From contig OZ026515.1 in NCBI GenBank assembly GCA_964019695.1, positions 145,317,152-145,381,151 on the forward strand: a stretch of 64,000 nt of DNA, read 5' to 3'. Each line of letters starts with the position of its first letter. The stretch's first letter is position 1. Position numbers and translations under genes: made by a program. This document shows positions 1-12,435 of this stretch, piece after piece. The stretch comes from Loripinus fragilis. Its lineage: Eukaryota > Mollusca > Bivalvia > Lucinida > Lucinidae. Under the pieces are notes generated by a model. That model made no database searches. It was given only the letters and a program-made list of their open reading frames with translations, and was not told where the DNA came from.

Positions 1-64
1 AATAATTACTACGTCTCTAGCGGCCTTTGTACGTCCCTGCGAACGTGGTGTAGTGCGATGGTGT

Positions 65-65
<1 letters not shown>

Positions 66-98
<33 letters not shown>
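66..98. repeat. Poly-G tract, 33 G
   Basis: An uninterrupted run of 33 guanines. It could form a G-quadruplex, and its length in the assembly is likely unreliable. Other homopolymer G/C tracts lie at 10445-10456 (12 G), 11392-11405 (14 C), 11825-11847 (23 G), 17963-17974 (12 C) and 32189-32208 (20 G). Confidence 0.95.
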
Positions 99-99
<1 letters not shown>

Positions 100-1024
100 A
101 ATTTGAATATAACTACCTGTCTGTTTTCTAGCTCAGTTGAAAACATGTAGCATCTTCAGCTTTTTAAAAATATTTTTATACTACGAAAAGAAGTTTTACT
201 TTGTGTCAAGGCTGTCTGTTTTCTTTGTCTCATCCTAACGATGCCGTGGGTTGGTCTGCAGTCAGTGACTGATGGTGTTGCATTTCCTGCAAGAGTACAT
301 ACTAACTTAGTTTTTGTCTTATCTTCGACTAGTTTAGTTCCGAAATTATTTGTAAGTTACAATTATATTAATGATGGGTTGTTTTAATTATGTATTCTCA
401 GATTGTAAGAACCACTGTCTCCTAGAGTTTCCGGAAGATGCGCCGAGTAATTACTCTGCAGCACCATTCCTTCAGCTTGCATTTCATTAACATTTTATCT
501 GCCAGTTGCATAGATAACATTTGTAACAGCTCGAAACCCAGATAAGGCCCAACTGGATCCAACCTATTTGGTAATTTGATGGCATTTCTGAAAGATTATC
601 TCAAAAATAAAAGAACAAAATAATAGCGTCAATTATTATCGAAACGTTACGCAGCATGCAAAAAGCTAAACCCTTTCACTCTAACAAAACGTGACTGCCA
701 GGGCCCAAACACATATTTTAAAAAGCATTTTTGTGTAAGCAAAACAATGCAGCAGACGGAATTATCGGGTCACTTTTCTGGGTCTTAAGATGTGTCTTAA
801 AGTACAGGGGTTGAAACAGTTCTCTCTTGTACAAACCTCATATTAAGATGCTAAGCAAGGCTTTTTAGCTTCGGTTTCTGTATAAAGGTCACGTGAATAC
901 AAGGCTGGTTATCCGTCCTCCTCTATGTGCTAAAATAAAATCATAAAACGTTCACGCGCGGTTCCTGGCTACAGACTGTCTTATCCTATGGTCATTCTAA
1001 GATATAATTGGTCCTTCTGTTCGT
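99..1024. other. No gene recognised
   Basis: AT-rich sequence without a supportable ORF, exon or clear repeat boundary. Confidence 0.5.
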
Positions 1025-1465
1025 CGTTAATAAGCTAGAAGTTACAGTTTGGCATGGCATGCGTCGTACGAATCCAGAAGCTGTACTATTCCATTGTTTT
1101 GCATTACCATACAGTGTTACCAAGCTAGAATCTGCTATATTGAATAATATAACCAAGGTACAAAGTTAATGCCAAGCTAGAAGCTGTTCTATTGTATAGT
1201 AGTACCAAGGTACATGTACAACGTTGTTACCAAGCGAGAAGCTGTTATGTCCTATAGAATTACCAAAGTACAGTTTGTCCAATCATTCCGTTTATCAAAC
1301 TAAACGCTGTTATTACCAAGGTGTAACTTACCATGTTTAGAGCTTTTACATTCTGTAGTGTTACCAATGAACCAAGCTAGTAGCTATGTTACCAATTTAT
1401 AGATACAGTATTTCATGACCTAACTGAAACTAATATAAAAAAGTGTTACCAAGGTACATGTTGAC
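1025..1465 (+). repeat. Degenerate ~60 bp tandem repeat
   Basis: The phrases 'accaagctagaagctgtt' and 'taccaaggtac' recur about every 55-65 bp (near 1030, 1117, 1172, 1230, 1300 and 1372) with heavy divergence. This is an old minisatellite with no coding capacity. Confidence 0.6.
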
Positions 1466-2842
1466 CTTAGGATCTAACATACACTATAGCTTCAAAGTTG
1501 CCCCAACATACTTCTCTAAACTAAAGACGTATTGTATTGGTGGGGAAATCATGAAGATATATTAGTTTATTAACGCATAGGTATATCTAATACATAAAGT
1601 GAAGAAAAAAAAGACTTCCATCGCCGTTTCGGGGGAACAACTCATTTTTGTACTTCTGCACATTATAAACACTTGAGTTTTTCAGTGGAAATTGTAAACA
1701 TATGTATTTAAGTATTTCACAGTGCATCGTTAAGATCAGTCATTTATTTGCTCATCTGTTAAACTGTAAAGGCCTCATCACACATATCGAGTATGTCCAA
1801 CCTGTGCAACGCTGTCGGTCGTCTACTTGTCTAAAACAAGCTATAGTCTGGTTTTAGACTGTCTGGTGTATTCAGTGTTGAATTTAGCATGATTCCTTTC
1901 CGAAAATATAGCTCAAGGATGGTCTGAGGTTCATTATGAAATTAGTATATGGGCTTGAGGAAGTGGCAACGCTGTCGGTCGCGTGTTACTGTTGCGATTT
2001 AGTATTCCCGCGACCTAAAATGAAAAAAAAATATATGGTGCTATAAATGGACATTACTGAACGACTGCGCTTTGCCATATGTAAAGTTCTGTAAGAAAGT
2101 TATTAGAAGAAAATAAAGCAAAATCATGGCAAGACTCGATTGCACGAAAAATAGGTGCATAACTTCCAAAAGTTAAAAAATATATCACTTAAAGCAGTTA
2201 ACGTTTTTAGCAACAAAAACAAAAGTAACCTGTTTGGGTGAAACTGCCTTTTTTCATCTGCATATTCCGGATTTACCGCAATTTTCACGGCCATGTGGGC
2301 AATTTTATTTGAAAGACCTTTTGCATAGCTTTACGATTATGCAATAAAATTGTGTACGTATCGTCTAGAAATTCGTACGCGAGGTCATTGAAGATCAGAA
2401 AAATAAACTACTTTTTATTTTGAATAAGTTATATTTTTGACGTCCTAAAATTTGACCTTGGCGTAAATAATTTCAGATGTAACCTAAATAAGTTACTTTC
2501 GATAGCCCCACTTTGAACTCATTGTTGGAAAGGTACAATTTTAACTTCTTCAAGTGATATATATTGTAACTTTTACAGGTTATGCCCCTGACTGGCAAGT
2601 GCCAATATATTTTAATCGTGATCTTGACTACTCGTGCTTTCTCTGAAACAATCATCACGCGAAACTTTCCTGCAGACAGATGGCGCCACTGAAATCATGA
2701 ACCGAGCGAAAAATATGCATCCACTTAAATTGCTTCTGAACTGGAAAAATCAATTAAGACAATTATCAATAATATTAGCCCTGGCACGAGAAAACCCTGT
2801 CATTGGGTGTTGCATAAGATAAGATGCACAATTCTGGCCCCA
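1466..2842. other. No gene recognised
   Basis: AT-rich. Only short chance ORFs are present. The phrase 'gcaacgctgtcggtcg' occurs twice (1807 and 1967), suggesting a small old duplication. Confidence 0.45.
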
Positions 2843-3500
2843 ATGTTATAAAACTTTTTTAATGCTCAATTTAAACTGAGTTTGAAATTTCAACTGCTCA
2901 TAAAAAACTAAAATGTTGAAAAAGGAAGGTTTTTCTATCTTTCTAACTATCATGTATTGCATTTATCATGCTAATAAATGAGCATAATAAATTAAATGCT
3001 TAGTTAAGCTGAGAATAAAAAAAATATTATAGCCTCGGGGCCTGCTCAGCTTCAGAGATATTTTGAGATTTGGTAAATCCTAATACACCCCTCATAGTAG
3101 CCAATAACGGTTTTGTTATATGACTGAAACCGATTTTTGTGGAATCGTTATATAAAGGGTGTGTGCCTTATAGTGATATTCAACAATTTAATAGCCTTTC
3201 AACTACATTGACTGACCAGGCCCAAAGGGTATAAAACTTTTTACATGCTCAACTAAACTGAGCTTGAAATTGTTCCTGCTAACAAATGTTAAAAGACCAG
3301 CACATGCTATTTGCAGGATAAATACAAATGTATTATCTAATTGTTAATAGCAGGATAAATAAAAAAAGCTGAGAGTTTTAAAACAAGAAATGCCTTTATT
3401 TGTCAGCTTGTTTTAATAGTAATATGAGGAGTTGAAATCTTATGCACAGTTAAGTTGGATATGAAAAAAAAGTTTATAATCTCGATTTCAGAACTGCGAA
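2843..3500. repeat. Dispersed repeat fragments
   Basis: Phrases such as 'ataaaactttttta.atgctcaa' followed by 'aactgagttt' appear at 2849-2900 and 3230-3275 and recur at 35578-35640, so this is an interspersed repeat. No boundaries or coding content can be fixed. Confidence 0.4.
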
Positions 3501-3676
3501 AATAATAATATTGCAAGATCATCCAGAAAGTAAGTGGGTATGATCAGGAAATACCACGATCACACACTGCAGACCAGCCTATGGCACCATGTGGAAGAGC
3601 CACAGAACACTAATAGTCACAAGATATCAGGAAGACAGTTTATGCAAAGCAACCAGCTCTCTCTTCCTTGTCAAGA

Positions 3677-3915
3677 TGAGCCACGACATGAGATTACCAA
3701 CAATGTGGTATGTGCAACCAGCAAAGCCTCAGATCAGCCTGCGCATACGCGCAGTCTGATCAGAGCCTTTGCTAGTCGCTTGAATATTCTAGGAGTGTTA
3801 AACTACTGTCTGGACCTTATTTGGAGTTCCTAAGCTTAAAAGGAGGCTGCACAGGCTCGTCTGAGTCTAGACTTGTCAAAATGACACGTTGTTGGAAATC
3901 ACATGTCGCAGCTCA
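3677..3915 (-). mobile_element. MITE family A, copy 1
   Basis: A 239 bp non-autonomous DNA element. The ends are ~30 bp terminal inverted repeats reading TGAGCCACGACATGAGAT...inward and ...GTCGCAGCTCA at the other side. It is inverted relative to copies at 5464-5702 and 13303-13539. The interior holds an imperfect palindrome around 'gcgcatacgcgc'. Small ORFs running through it are products of the repeat, not genes. Confidence 0.8.
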
Positions 3916-4205
3916 GATGGTTGCAAAACTAGAAGGGACACAAAGTAATGCAACACAGAACCCCAGGATGTATTTCTTTATTGTCTGCATGCAAAAGTCC
4001 AGCTCCACTAAACAAACCTGAAATATCCTGAGACTACTGCATTCTTATTATGTTATGCACAGTTAAAAGTGGAGGAAAAATGTTCAGCCCACAATCTAAA
4101 AGTGGGAGCAACAGGAATACACCCTTTACTTTGCTGATGAAGGTGAACTGACCGTGTATGTACAGTGAGTGTTTCTTGACAATTGGATCTACTTTTATAA
4201 TGGCA

Positions 4206-4206
<1 letters not shown>

Positions 4207-4252
<46 letters not shown>
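4207..4252. repeat. (CA)23 microsatellite
   Basis: A perfect dinucleotide CA repeat of about 46 bp. It creates spurious poly-(His-Thr) and poly-(Val-Cys) ORFs. Confidence 0.95.
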
Positions 4253-4256
<4 letters not shown>

Positions 4257-5463
4257 AAAAAACTGAATTGCATATTGCTTATTTGTACTTTAGAACTGAG
4301 AAAAGTTTCAAATTCACCACCAAACCGCGGAAGGACGTTAGTATACGAGTATTAAATTTCACTCCAATAATACTATCATCTATCTGGTGTCATATAAAGT
4401 TCCTTGACTATTCTTGTTCCGCTTTCAAGTTAATTCATTCCCTCTTTCATCTTCTAGATAACCTCGTGATTTCTTGATCGTATTAAGATATCTACTGTAT
4501 AACAATAGAAATGTTTTGCGCTTGTCCACTGTTCATCGTTCAATGATCTGAATTCGGCGAGATGCCTTGTTAATTTTTTATTGCTAATCGACGAATTAAG
4601 TCTCGGCGCACTACTATTTCTCTAGGTTTCATAGTCGCTCGTCTTGAAGGGCCATCTCTATAATATATGCTTAAACAGGTTGTCTACAGTGTGTAATTGT
4701 GGTATTTCCTGGTCATACTCACTTTTTCAATGAGTTCACTTTTCTAAAAAAAATATGTATGTATGGGTGCTATAAGAAGTTTCCAATGAGCATCAACAAC
4801 ATAAAATTATAAGCAAGCACACGAGATTTGTGTGCGTATCGCATTGTCGAGCAAACCATCAGAAAAGGCCATTACCAAATATAACTTCCGCGGAAAAATA
4901 GTAATGTATGTGTCAACTTAATTTCATTAAATTTGGATGTTAATATAAAACTGGATTTATTAACTTTTCACATGCATCATTAAAATATTTAGTAAGACAG
5001 AAATGTTTGAAATACTGTAATGGCTTGGTAAAATTGTGATTCGCGCGCTTGTTTTGTGATTTATCCGTGAACATTCGCGCGCTTGTGCGCCTTAAAATAG
5101 TTTTAGAGCATGGATGGCAACACAGTAGAAACAGAGATTGTTTTTTGGTGTCATTATCTTAATCAGCGTGCTGCTACTGTCCAGACTCATTATTATACCC
5201 CGAAGGATTTTGGTATCGGTATGCTGCCATAAGGACCCTATTGGACCCCCATTTAGTTTTCTCTACCGCTGATAGTAAGGGCAGCGGTGGTCCGAAAAAC
5301 TATAAATCATATTTCCATTGAACATGTCCGGCCTTAATTTGATATATGATATGATATATGGCCCCATGTAATTAAAATCATTGAAAATATTTCACTTGTA
5401 CATGTAGTAATTTGTAAGGTATGCCAATCTCAGTGTCTCACCTGCTTTACGCTGGGCAGTATT
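4253..5463. other. No gene recognised
   Basis: Non-coding as far as can be seen. 'Ttcgcgcgcttgt' occurs twice at 5040-5090. Confidence 0.45.
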
Positions 5464-5702
5464 TGAGCCGTGACACGTGATTTCCAACAATGTGGCATTT
5501 TGACAAGTGCAGACGCAGACAAGCCTGTGCAGCCTCCCTTTAAACTTAGAAACTCCAAATGATGTTCAGTCAGTAGCTTAACACTCATAGAATATTCAAG
5601 CGACAAGCAAAGGCTCTGATCAGACTGCGCGTATGCGCAAGCTGGTCTGAGCATTTGCTTGTCGCACATACCACATTGTTGAAAATTTCATGTCATGGCT
5701 CA
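5464..5702 (+). mobile_element. MITE family A, copy 2
   Basis: A 239 bp copy with inverted ends TGAGCCGTGACACGTGAT and ATTTCATGTCATGGCTCA. It is in the orientation opposite to copy 1. The core 'ctctgatcagactgcgcg' is shared with MITE family B, whose termini are different. Confidence 0.8.
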
Positions 5703-6193
5703 TGTACCAATCTGAATTGAGGCACACCACAAGAAATCGGAATTTCGCTCGTTTTTTTGACCAGCTAAGACTAAATTCAGTCTGTTTTTTTTTTTTGTTT
5801 TTTTTAAGTGAAGCAATACTTTGCCGAGACTCTGCAAGTTATTTCATTTAAAAATGACGTGTAGTTCTTGCACGGACGAAGTTAGCGAAAACCTGTCTTC
5901 CGGGTTTCCGACAAAGCCAGATTCAGACCAGTCTCCTCAGCTACAGAGACCAGCTAGAAAATTGAATTTTTGCTCGTAGTAAGTCTAGATATGATACTTC
6001 TTGATAAGCGAATAACAAAGGCGCTGGTCAGTCTGCGCGGATGCGCAGGCTGGTCTGCGCCTGTGTTGTTCACAAACCCCCGAAGACAGGTTTTCTCGCG
6101 TCGAGGCCCTTTTGTACCCATCTGAGTTGAACCACACCATAAGAAAAGTGCATTTCGCTCGTTTTTGTGACCAGCTAAGACTAAGACCAGCCT
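5703..6193. repeat. ~80 bp direct duplication flanking a MITE
   Basis: The segment at about 5700-5785 ('tctgaattgaggcacacca' ... 'ccagctaagactaaattcag') is repeated at 6113-6193 ('tctgagttgaaccacacca' ... 'ccagctaagactaagaccag'). The two copies bracket the family B MITE at 5878-6110. Confidence 0.55.
5878..6110 (+). mobile_element. MITE family B, copy 1
   Basis: About 230 bp. The inverted ends are built around 'gaaaacctgtcttc' on the left and 'gaagacaggttttc' on the right, with a palindromic core 'tctgcgcggatgcgcaggc'. Related copies lie at 14728-14935, 44599-44819 and, diverged, 40268-40487. Its translations give the spurious 'REKTCLRG' type peptides often mis-annotated as proteins. Confidence 0.75.
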
Positions 6194-6310
6194 GATTACG
6201 AAAGTATAGCTGTAGTGGAAATCAATATGCTGGGCATACTGAGCCAATGCACAGACTGATCTGAGTGATAGTTTGCTGTTCGTGGAGGACAAAAACGCGT
6301 TTCTTTTTAA

Positions 6311-6831
6311 GATCATATTTGACTTCACTACAGCTGGTGATTGGGACTGTGTGGCGGCGGTAGAACGTCTCCCTGCCCTTTACTAAAGTGTAGATTCTAT
6401 TTTCTTGTCCTTTGGAATCATGGGTTTCATTTGGGAACTTTGAAATTATTAGAGGGTCACTGATGAGGCCTAAATGGCCGAAACTAGCTAGTTAGGCCCA
6501 GAAAACTTGCACACTCTAGTTTCAGTTCTTCGGTGCATTCTTTGCTTCCAAAGGATAACCTTTTTTAAGAACATATTTGACTTCACTACAGCTGGTGATT
6601 GGGACTGTGGCGGCGGTAGAACGTCTCCCTGCCCTTTACTAAAGTGTAGATTCTATTTTCTTGTCCTTTGGAATCATGGGTTTCATTTGGGAACTTTGAA
6701 ATTATTAGAGGGTCACTGATGAGGCCTAAATGGCCGAAACTAACTAGTATGGCCCAGAAAACTTGCACACTCTAGTTTCAGTTATTCGGTGCATTCTTTG
6801 CTTCCAAGGTATTACCTTTTTAAGAACATAT
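6311..6831 (+). repeat. Two-copy tandem duplication, period ~258 bp
   Basis: The sequence starting 'gacttcactacagctggtg' at 6321 is repeated from 6579, and a third truncated start appears near 6823. The copies differ by only a few small changes, so the duplication looks recent. No coding signal. Confidence 0.85.
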
Positions 6832-8285
6832 TTCACACATTGCTTAGCCGATCTATACCAAATGAACTTTACCAGCATCGTCATTTGAATGAGTCAATTT
6901 CCAATTCAAGGGCTTTTCCATATTCTTTTGGTTTGTTTGTTCTTTTTTGTTGTTTTTTCATACTCAGTTAAATTCTAATAGAACATTTGTAAGAAAACAA
7001 TTAAAATCTTGATCAGATGCTACATGATGCGGCTACTGGTCTGGATCTGCACCGTTTGTAGTGTTGACGAAATTGCTGTCCACCCTGGACCTGTCTTTGC
7101 TAAGTTTATAACGTTGTTTGGGTACAAATGTGATGCAATTTGCAAGTCTAGACTATTAAACCTCGAACCAAACTTAATTGCAATCAAATTGGATGGAAAA
7201 TGTAAAAATTGTGATTGTGGGGCTACGACAAAAGATCTAAAACATTTCAAGAATTTTGAATTTCAAAGTACATGTAGGCCTATCATAAAATGTCCATTCT
7301 TCTTCAGAAGGATATAGCGGCTTACAAAATCAATGCAAAAGTTGACTGGTCTTCTCGCCATTTTCCGCAAAAAGTCACAATATGGATGGATCAAACATGT
7401 GCACAATAACTGGCTAGCGCACACTCTAGAAATGTTTCCCATTGAACATGTGTATGGCGGGGTGTATGGCTGCAGAAAGTCCGACGCATAATACTGGCAC
7501 CAAGAAACCTCCAGGCTTTCGATGCCGCTTTACAGTAGGAATGGCGGCTCAAATCGCCAGAATTATTCGGAATCCGAGTCATAATTTGCCGCTGACGGGG
7601 CACACATTAGTTACTGAAGGTATAACATCTTCCACGCGTGACATTTAAGGCTATGAATGAAAAGTGATTCTACCGTTAATTTCATGTGACATTCAAAGGA
7701 CATACAACTGTATACACTGGTGAGACATAAATAAACGATACTAACAGTTTAGAGTTTTCGCCAAACAATTTATATCGTGTTAACCACAGTGTTGGAATGC
7801 GTCACCATCATGTGCCCATTATGTGCACTTTGTCGTGAGCTGTACACTGATGGTCACTTTGTCGCGTTGACAAATCGTACAGTCAAATGAAAACTTTTTT
7901 TTCTTTCTTGTTTTGGTCACAAACCCTTCTGCAACTGTGGCAATGCTATATTCTGATGGCCACCCGGACATTTAGTTTTCACCAACAATGTTACAGCATA
8001 CATGTGTAAACGTGTTATCAAACTTTCAGATACATTTTACGAAGCCTTTTGCAATTGTGTCAATAGTTGGCTGTCTTGCTTAGCTGACCAAGCCAATGAT
8101 TAAACTAATGATACATTTGTATGGTACCTTGAAATGTGTGATGACTCCTATAATGCAGAGACTTAAATAAACCTAGTTTGTTGTGTTCCAATTTTGTAGG
8201 TTTAGTTACTCTATTTCTGATCCATTTAGCAGTCATGCTAGTTTGCTTTAGCAAATAAGAACACATGATACCTAGATGCAGTTGC
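6832..8285. other. No gene recognised
   Basis: A 102-codon ORF (7009-7317) contains four clustered cysteines but no domain I recognise and no homologous context, so I do not call it a gene. The remainder is AT-rich and non-coding. Confidence 0.4.
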
Positions 8286-8388
8286 TATAATGCCTTCAAT
8301 GTTTACCGTCGTGAGTTGGCTCCCGGTACCGTTAGTTTAACAGGTAACAGGGCCCAGGGCGACGACAGTCAACATTGTGCTTACTGTA
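8286..8388 (+). repeat. 103 bp conserved short repeat, copy 1
   Basis: It differs from 25434-25536 at only 7 of 103 positions, much closer than most repeats here. It has weak inverted ends ('aatgtttaccgtcgt' against 'acgacagtcaacatt') and a GC-rich centre 'ggctcccggtaccgt'. Identity unknown; possibly the end of a larger mobile element. Confidence 0.7.
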
Positions 8389-9185
8389 GCGCATTTCCTG
8401 ACTTTAATTGATACAAAGTTTGTCTATAAAACTTGTATGCACTTACAACGTGTGAAACCATGATTTTCATGCGCTTCTCATTACCTGTGCATGGCTGAGT
8501 GCACACACATAAGCTGGGTCTAATGACAGTGGTTATATCGGTATATTTCAAATGTGCATGCTTAAACGAAGCATTCGATGAGTGGTCTGGCCTGAACAGA
8601 CATATTGTTCCTTGTTTAAAGGAAATGATAACGGCTATAATTCCAAATCTGTTCTGAACCGGCTGTCTATATGGTGTGTCTGCCCTAGGTCCGTGTAGGT
8701 CCCAGTTATATTTTCTTTTGGCGTCACTGTGTGAGCATGGCAGGAATGCGTTTTGGTGCTCAATGAATTCTTTATTGAGATCTTAAATGTCACTTGTAAA
8801 TAAGGAATAATTATATAATTTATTTTTGATGGGCAAATGACTGTCAATATGGCTAACTGTTATGAAGAAGTTGGCGTTTTAACGATGAAATTAAAACTTG
8901 ATACTTTTTACGCCTGTGTCTGTCTTTGCTATGTTTGTCAAAGTTTCTAAATAGTCAAAACGTTTTAAAGAGCGAAATGAAGTGTCATAACACGATGTTA
9001 AAATACTGTGTTCTAGTTATTAAATACCAACAAAACCCTTGCATTAAACCGTTAGTCCATCCCAAAAGACGGATTTCTTTTCAACAAAATCTAGAATTGC
9101 TGCTGAAGCCAAATCATAGGGTCATAGGCTACTGGGTATAATAAATGAATGTCTTTCAACACAAAGACGCAAACGGCGATACAGC
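8389..9185. other. No gene recognised
   Basis: Short chance ORFs only. Confidence 0.4.
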
Positions 9186-9520
9186 TCAGATGACGAAGTG
9201 GTCACTGTCAGTGTGCCCTTGGTCATACTGACCTTGTGACACACATTTTGTTAAGGTGGACACTTATACCACCATGATATGTAAATCCGTTTAAGGAAGT
9301 TATTCACCAGGAAAAGTTCTCCATTTGACATTGGCTTGTGACCTTAGCTATGCAGACCTGGGTCATATATGGTACACATGGTCGCGTTATGGTGGACATT
9401 TGTGCACAGGGGACATGAAAATTGAGTAAATATGTGGACATTATGTTCAAGAAACAAGTTTTCTATTTTATCCTGGCCTACGACCTTGACCTTGACAGCT
9501 AAGCAGTGGCTCTAGTGTGT
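9186..9520 (+). repeat. Degenerate 'gaccttgac' satellite-like repeat
   Basis: Roughly 130 bp units with 'ggtggacat/cttat', 'caggaaaagttctcc/caagttttct' and 'gaccttgacc/tgaccttagc' repeated twice or more. The style resembles the cores of the larger composite elements at 17-29 kb. Confidence 0.45.
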
Positions 9521-10070
9521 GTTTAGAACCTGGGAAGGAAATCCCCCGCTCAGTTCATATAAATGACCAGAACCAAAATCTCAAGGAGGCGAATCAATAT
9601 ATTTTCTCAATTAACAGAATATAAAAATGTCTGAAGGGGCATGTCGAAAGGCCAAAGGTCAATAAGCAGCCCAATAACATGTGAATGGACGAATATAATA
9701 TTTTGATTAAATTAATATTGGCGAGTTGTAAATTAATAAATAATATTATTAAATATGCTATACCATGTTCTATTAAAGGTCACGATGCTTATGCCATAGT
9801 TTAAAGCTAAAAAGATATTTTACAATATTGGCCAGTTTATGAGATAATGTGGCTCATCGATTTTGAGATAATGTGACATAGATTACATATAAATGTACAT
9901 TTGCAGCTATCCAGTGTAGCTATAGGTCTTTTTTCTAACATGGTCCTTTACTACGTCCTTGATTTGATAGATGAGCAGCGAATGATTTGATATGTATTTG
10001 CACTGGTGAATGCACGTCTAAGCATTGACTAATCGCCTATATGATAAGAATTAAACTAGCATGCATTCTT
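9521..10070. other. No gene recognised
   Basis: AT-rich, non-coding. Confidence 0.4.
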
Positions 10071-10141
10071 TGTACAGTGGAACAGTAATGGAGTACTCGA
10101 CTTGAAATCGAGAGGGTCCCTGGTTTGAGCCTTACAGAGTC
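10071..10141 (+). pseudogene. tRNA-Ser(UGA)-like relic
   Basis: A perfect 5 bp anticodon stem (ctcga/tcgag) encloses loop CTTGAAA, which would place anticodon TGA. It is followed by a variable-arm-like 'gagggtccctgg' and a B-box-like 'ggtttgagcc'. The acceptor stem is not convincing and the D-arm is degenerate, so this is a tRNA-derived pseudogene or SINE head rather than a working tRNA. Confidence 0.4.
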
Positions 10142-10444
10142 CGTGTTTTGTGTTATTGAGTAAAACAATTTATTCTCACTGTTCAGTACTGGCTAGCCTC
10201 AAAGAAAACATACCGACATTACTGATATTTTGTCTAGGACGAAATCAAATCAAACAAAACTACCGCTTTCTGGACGAATTATTTCCATAAATTGTCCACG
10301 CCCACGGACTTCAGGTTTCGGTAAAAGGGTTGGCAATTTTTAAATGTTCTGACATTTTCTGTTATATAATCATAATTTCTATAAGTGAAATAAATCCCGT
10401 CATAGTTATGATATTTTTTCTGCTCTAGTTATGAGGGTCTGGAT

Positions 10445-10740
10445 GGGGGGGGGGGGTCTGGTATTCACTATTCATTAAAAATTTAGCCCATTATTCATCT
10501 CATTAAAATTTTGGGTTATTCATTAAAATAAGACCAATTATTCATTACAAGTAAGAAAGGTGGCAAAGAAATCGGATTATTCACTATTCATTAATTTTTC
10601 TTCAATTCATTAAAAAATAGGATTATACATTAATTTTAGGCCCTCATTATTCACTATTCATTATTTGTTTGGCTCATTATTCACTATTCATTATAAAAAA
10701 GGGCCATTATTCACTAATCATTATACCCCATCTAGCCCCT
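10445..10740 (+). repeat. Poly-G tract plus 'ttattcattaaaa' minisatellite
   Basis: Twelve G residues are followed by about 270 bp in which 'attattcactattcatta' recurs irregularly, roughly every 25-55 bp. Low-complexity AT-rich tandem sequence, non-coding. Confidence 0.75.
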
Positions 10741-11352
10741 CAGTTATACATTATACGATAGAAAACAAATGTGTGCCTTACTAATTGTTTAGCTAAGTAA
10801 ATAAGATAGAGGTCTATGCATATTGTTTCAGTTGTTCTCATTTATTAATGTGCGTACAGGAATTCAGTGAACAACGCTTTTTTGCGTTTATTTCGTTATG
10901 TGCGGACTGATCGCACAATGACCATCAGAATTTAATATATCTATACACCGCCTAATTGGTGATATTTTTTTCGTTACAAAATGTATTGTCAAACGGGCTG
11001 TGATATAATGGAATTTGTCCTTATTTGAGCATCTGCTTTTTTTAATTTACCCTAAATGCACCTTTGTACGGATCACTGCCTAAAGTTTACTATCGATGAA
11101 TAATTATACGGTTTTATAAGACGAAGTAACGTGTTAGGAGAAGAGTGTCTTATCATATCAAAATAGTTCCATCAAATGCAACTTATGGCCATAGTTTGGG
11201 TTCACAGAATTTTGTCATACGAGAAAATATTGAGGCCTTCCCAGTGGGTTCCTATGAAATGAATCTCTGTGTTCCCCTGTTCCTCAATTTAAAATCTTTA
11301 TTTTCTGTGTTCCCTGCTCCTTCTCTGATCATCAGATTTTAAATACTTTACC
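10741..11352. other. No gene recognised
   Basis: AT-rich, non-coding. Confidence 0.4.
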
Positions 11353-11672
11353 TTGTGCGGATCCAGAGGGGAGGGGGACAGGGGGTCCGGACCCCCCCCC
11401 CCCCCGGAAAGTTACAAGAATATACGGTTCATTAGTAATACTGGTCCGGATCCCCTTAAAATCACAAAGCTACAAATCCAGCATTCAATGTTGGGCCGTC
11501 ATCGGCCCGCCAGCGAAATGCCATTTGAATGGCGTATCGCAGGCGGGCCGTTGATAGCACGCTAATAGTGGTATTTGGATCCTTCCTCCCCTCAACAAGT
11601 AAAAGAAGAAAAAAAAACGTTATCGAATTTGGACCCCCTCTGAAAAAAACTTTTTTGATCCGCGCATGTTTT
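11353..11672 (+). mobile_element. MITE with 'tgcggatccagagggg' ends
   Basis: The left end TGCGGATCCAGAGGGG is matched inversely on the right by 'ccccctctg' and 'gatccgcgca', about 320 bp apart. It includes a 14-C run and a nested 64 bp palindrome (11495-11558). Confidence 0.6.
11495..11558. repeat. Short palindrome family G, copy 1
   Basis: An imperfect 64 bp palindrome centred on 'ccatttgaatgg' with arms 'cggcccgccagcgaa' and 'cgcaggcgggccg'. It is homologous to the almost perfect palindrome at 46084-46147. Confidence 0.65.
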
Positions 11673-11824
11673 CCAACCTGTTTTATTAATTAAATTGAAC
11701 TTTCTATCTGTTTATTCCAAATACTGATTTATTGACACCAGACAATGCAATATATGCATGCCAAAATGTAATTCCGGGCAACTATAATTGATAAGAGAAA
11801 ATTATCACAGGGCTTCTTTTTTAT

Positions 11825-11847
11825 GGGGGGGGGGGGGGGGGGGGGGG
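11825..11847. repeat. Poly-G tract, 23 G
   Basis: Uninterrupted G run. Confidence 0.95.
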
Positions 11848-12173
11848 CTGAGAACTAAATGTTAATGCGAAGTGCTTTATAGGCTATAAATAATAAACCA
11901 GGTATTTGTTACCGCTGCTTCACCCCAACCCCTGAGCATAACGGGGATATTTATAGCCTGGTAAATTTACTGTGTTTTTACATTTACATTGTCTCCACAA
12001 TGCGGAGGAAATGTAGGGGTTTGATAGAGCTAGACAAACATGGCAGTGCAGTATAATAACAGACTGCGGGGAAGAACTGTCCTGGCTTTGCCAGCAAGCT
12101 GTCCCCACAGTGTGGTGGTTACTATGGGGAAACGCAGACACAAAGTCAAAGTCCTCGACATTCCTCTTGGTTC

Positions 12174-12246
12174 GGGCGTGGTCACAAATGACTAGTGCAT
12201 AAAGACGAAAGAACTTATGCGCACGAGTCATTTGTAGCCACGCCCC
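12174..12246. repeat. Hairpin with ~30 bp arms
   Basis: The left arm 'gggcgtggtcacaaatgact' pairs with the right arm 'agtcatttgtagccacgccc' around a short loop. Likely a small foldback MITE. Confidence 0.65.
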
Positions 12247-12435
12247 AGCCGGGAAAATGCACTGTTAGTACAGGGTCATACCAGGGACCTGAAGCCAGAA
12301 AATCACCTCCCCGCCGTTCGCCGGCTCTGTGGGCCGTAGTTACGAATAACTTGTGTATTAGACGATGTAGAGCGCAATCAAATAATGTGACTTCCGTCTA
12401 TAAATCTGATGACCGGCCTCCTCATTATATTTAAG

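Noticed and set aside
3534..4021. ORFs 'DQPAHTRSLIRAF' and 'LKGGCTGSS' types
   Set aside because: They run through MITE family A; such peptides are repeat artefacts.
4034..4477. ORFs of repeated His-Thr or Val-Cys
   Set aside because: Translations of the (CA)23 microsatellite.
5954..6328. 124-codon ORF with 'REKTCLRG'
   Set aside because: It spans MITE family B; the same peptide appears at 44603-44821 because of the repeat.
7009..7317. 102-codon ORF with a cysteine cluster
   Set aside because: No recognised domain, no splice or promoter context, average AT-rich composition. A 'VHPGP' string faintly recalls LINE protein starts but nothing downstream supports it.
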